Assembly (NCBI RefSeq): GCF_030816725.1
Contig: NZ_JAUSYG010000001.1
Coordinates: 2,852,001-2,916,000, forward strand
Direction of reading: 5' to 3'
Source: Pseudarthrobacter defluvii
GTDB taxonomy: Bacteria > Actinomycetota > Actinomycetes > Actinomycetales > Micrococcaceae
DNA: 64,000 nt
Shown: positions 62,781 through 64,000 of the stretch, in pieces
Layout: the number at the start of each line of letters is the position of its first letter
Numbering within the stretch: position 1 is the first letter of the stretch
Notes under the pieces: generated by a model
Told to the model about the DNA's origin: nothing
Database searches by the model: none
What the model saw: the letters and a program-made list of their open reading frames with translations, nothing else
Program-made: the position numbers and the translations under genes

Positions 62781-64000
62781 TTACATGTGGACATGCAGGC
62801 GGCGGGCTGCTTCGGAGATGGATCCGGTCAGCGACGGGTAGACGGTGAAGGTGCTGGCGACGTCGTCCACGTGCAGCTTCTGCTTGACCGCGATGGAGAT
62901 GGGGAAAATCAGCTCTGAAGCGTTGGGGCCAACCACCACGCCGCCGATCACGGTACCGGAGCCCTTCCGGGCAAAGATCTTCACGAACCCGTCCTTGGCG
63001 TTGCGCATCTTGGCCCGGGCGTTGCTTTTCAGCGAGAGCTTGATGACGTCGGCCTGGTACTTGCCGGATTCGATCTCCGCTTCGGACACGCCAACGTTCG
63101 CAATTTCGGGCGAGGTGAAGATGTTGGACGCCACCTGGTGGAGTTTGAGCGGGGTGACGCCGTCGCCCATGAAGTGCGCCACCGCGATGCGGCCCTGCAT
63201 CGCGGCCACGGAGGCCAGCGGCAGGACGCCCGTGCAGTCGCCGGCGGCGTAGATGTTGGGGGCGGTGGTGCGGGAGACGCCGTCGACCTTGATGTGGCCG
63301 CTGTCGCTGACCGCCACGCCGGCCTCTTCAAGGCCGATCCCGGCGGTGTTGGGGATGGAGCCCAGGCACAGCAGGCAGTGGCTGCCCGTCACTTTTGACC
63401 CGTCGGCGAGCGTGACCACCACGCCGCCGTCCGTGCGCTCGACGGTCTGGGCGCGGGAGCGGGACAGGACCCGGACACCGCGGCGTTCAAAAACTTCTTC
63501 AAGGACGACGGCGGCGTCAACATCGGAGCCCGGCAGCACGCGGTCGCGGCTGGACACCAGGGTGACCTTGGAGCCCAGGCCGTTGTAGGCGGAGGCGAAC
63601 TCGGCGCCGGTCACGCCGGAACCCACCACGATGAGGTCCTCCGGCAGCTCATCAAGGTTGTAGATCTGTGTCCAGTTCAGGATCCGTTCCCCGTCCGGGC
63701 GGGCCGTGTCCAGCTCACGGGGGTGGGCGCCAACGGCCAGCAGGACGGTGTCGGCTTCGATCGTCTCGGTGCCGTCCACGGTGACAACCTCGATGGTGTG
63801 GCTGTCCAGGAGCCGCCCGGAGCCGGCGATAATGCGGACGCCCTGCTTCTCGAGGCCGTCGCGGATGTCCTGGGACTGGTTGCGGGCCAGGTTGAGGAGC
63901 CGGTCGTTGATGTGTTTGAGGTCGGCGCGCATCACCGGGACGAAGTCGCCGCCGTCGACGTCGAACTTCACGCCCAGCTCGCCGGCCTCGGCGACGCGTG
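62781..64000 (-). CDS. NAD(P)H-quinone dehydrogenase / dihydrolipoamide-dehydrogenase-like flavoprotein, C-terminal part
   Basis: The gene enters from the right edge; about 406 residues are present and the N-terminal FAD-binding loop with any redox cysteines lies outside. The NAD(P)H loop is LIVVGSGVTGAEFASAY, and the second FAD contact is IYAAGDCTGVLPLASVA. The C-terminal dimerisation domain contains FTSPEIANVGVSEAEIE and ends PSLTGSISEAARRLHVHM. The last motif lacks the H-P-T-x-x-E catalytic pair of true lipoamide dehydrogenases (PSLTGS instead), as in mycobacterial LpdA (Rv3303c), a quinone reductase. That supports the quinone-dehydrogenase call. The frame is open to the window end with no start codon preference visible. 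Confidence 0.9.
   Translation of the reverse strand, partial: RVAEAGELGVKFDVDGGDFVPVMRADLKHINDRLLNLARNQSQDIRDGLEKQGVRIIAGSGRLLDSHTIEVVTVDGTETIEADTVLLAVGAHPRELDTARPDGERILNWTQIYNLDELPEDLIVVGSGVTGAEFASAYNGLGSKVTLVSSRDRVLPGSDVDAAVVLEEVFERRGVRVLSRSRAQTVERTDGGVVVTLADGSKVTGSHCLLCLGSIPNTAGIGLEEAGVAVSDSGHIKVDGVSRTTAPNIYAAGDCTGVLPLASVAAMQGRIAVAHFMGDGVTPLKLHQVASNIFTSPEIANVGVSEAEIESGKYQADVIKLSLKSNARAKMRNAKDGFVKIFARKGSGTVIGGVVVGPNASELIFPISIAVKQKLHVDDVASTFTVYPSLTGSISEAARRLHVHM

Overview
The window is a stretch of high-GC chromosome from an actinobacterium, most likely Micrococcaceae of the Arthrobacter/Pseudarthrobacter type. The grounds are gene content and style: GatCAB, NAD-dependent LigA, split actinobacterial acyl-CoA carboxylase with a small epsilon subunit, many GTG/TTG starts, C/G-ending codons and dense operons with ATGA/GTGA overlaps. 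This assignment is an inference from content; no 16S or marker search was possible. I saw no tRNA, rRNA, CRISPR array, insertion sequence or integrase. No gene-free stretch exceeds 300 bases; the longest are 53826-54103, 38050-38264 and 4011-4202, and all three carry candidate regulatory sites.

Layout. (1) 1-2390: gatCAB on the minus strand, with gatB cut by the window edge. (2) 2538-6612: a CitMHS citrate transporter facing a CitA/CitB-type two-component system. (3) 6682-10369: an acetyltransferase, an inositol-phosphatase-family enzyme and ligA. (4) 10446-34233: a minus-strand cluster of eleven genes, the most striking part of the window. It encodes a 2051-residue Ig-like/Fn3 surface protein, a MoxR ATPase, a DUF58 protein, a transglutaminase-like membrane protein, an RDD/FHA protein, a PP2C phosphatase, a large FHA protein, a transmembrane Ser/Thr kinase, an FHA-like protein with a helical C-terminus, an EssC/EccC-type FtsK ATPase with FHA domain, and a small Pro-rich exported protein. 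(5) 34384-38049: class III adenylate cyclase, PH-domain protein, BirA and a short-chain dehydrogenase. (6) 38265-51454: acyl-CoA carboxylase accD-accE and, 9 kb away, maf and accC, separated by a DUF885 peptidase, a PAP2 phosphatase, a dicarboxylate symporter, a secreted repeat protein and a TetR-MMPL efflux pair. (7) 51532-53825: a glutamine amidotransferase-like protein and an MHS transporter. (8) 54104-59329: an assimilatory nitrate operon (narK, nasA-type reductase, FAD/[2Fe-2S] electron donor) behind a GlnR-like box. (9) 59346-64000: a DUF3558-like protein, a hypothetical, a benzaldehyde-type dehydrogenase, a small hypothetical and the C-terminal part of an NAD(P)H-quinone dehydrogenase.

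How the cluster may work (inference). The kinase/phosphatase pair would set threonine phosphorylation on linkers that carry a recurring T-x-[hydrophobic/Q]-[R/K] motif in three cluster proteins. The FHA domains, including the one fused to the secretion-type ATPase, would read it. The MoxR-DUF58-transglutaminase trio and the giant surface protein would form an envelope assembly. The core set resembles the PFNA cluster (Pkb2-Fn3-AAA-DUF58-TGM) described in Bifidobacterium. What stands out here is the linkage to an EssC-like ATPase without any visible WXG100 substrate, a transglutaminase lacking its catalytic cysteine, and a codon-usage break inside the giant gene.

Regulatory sites read from the sequence include a 16-base near-identical element upstream of both accD and accC, a tandem 17-base operator before the TetR gene, a GlnR-type 11-base-periodic box before narK, and several palindromes in divergent intergenic regions.
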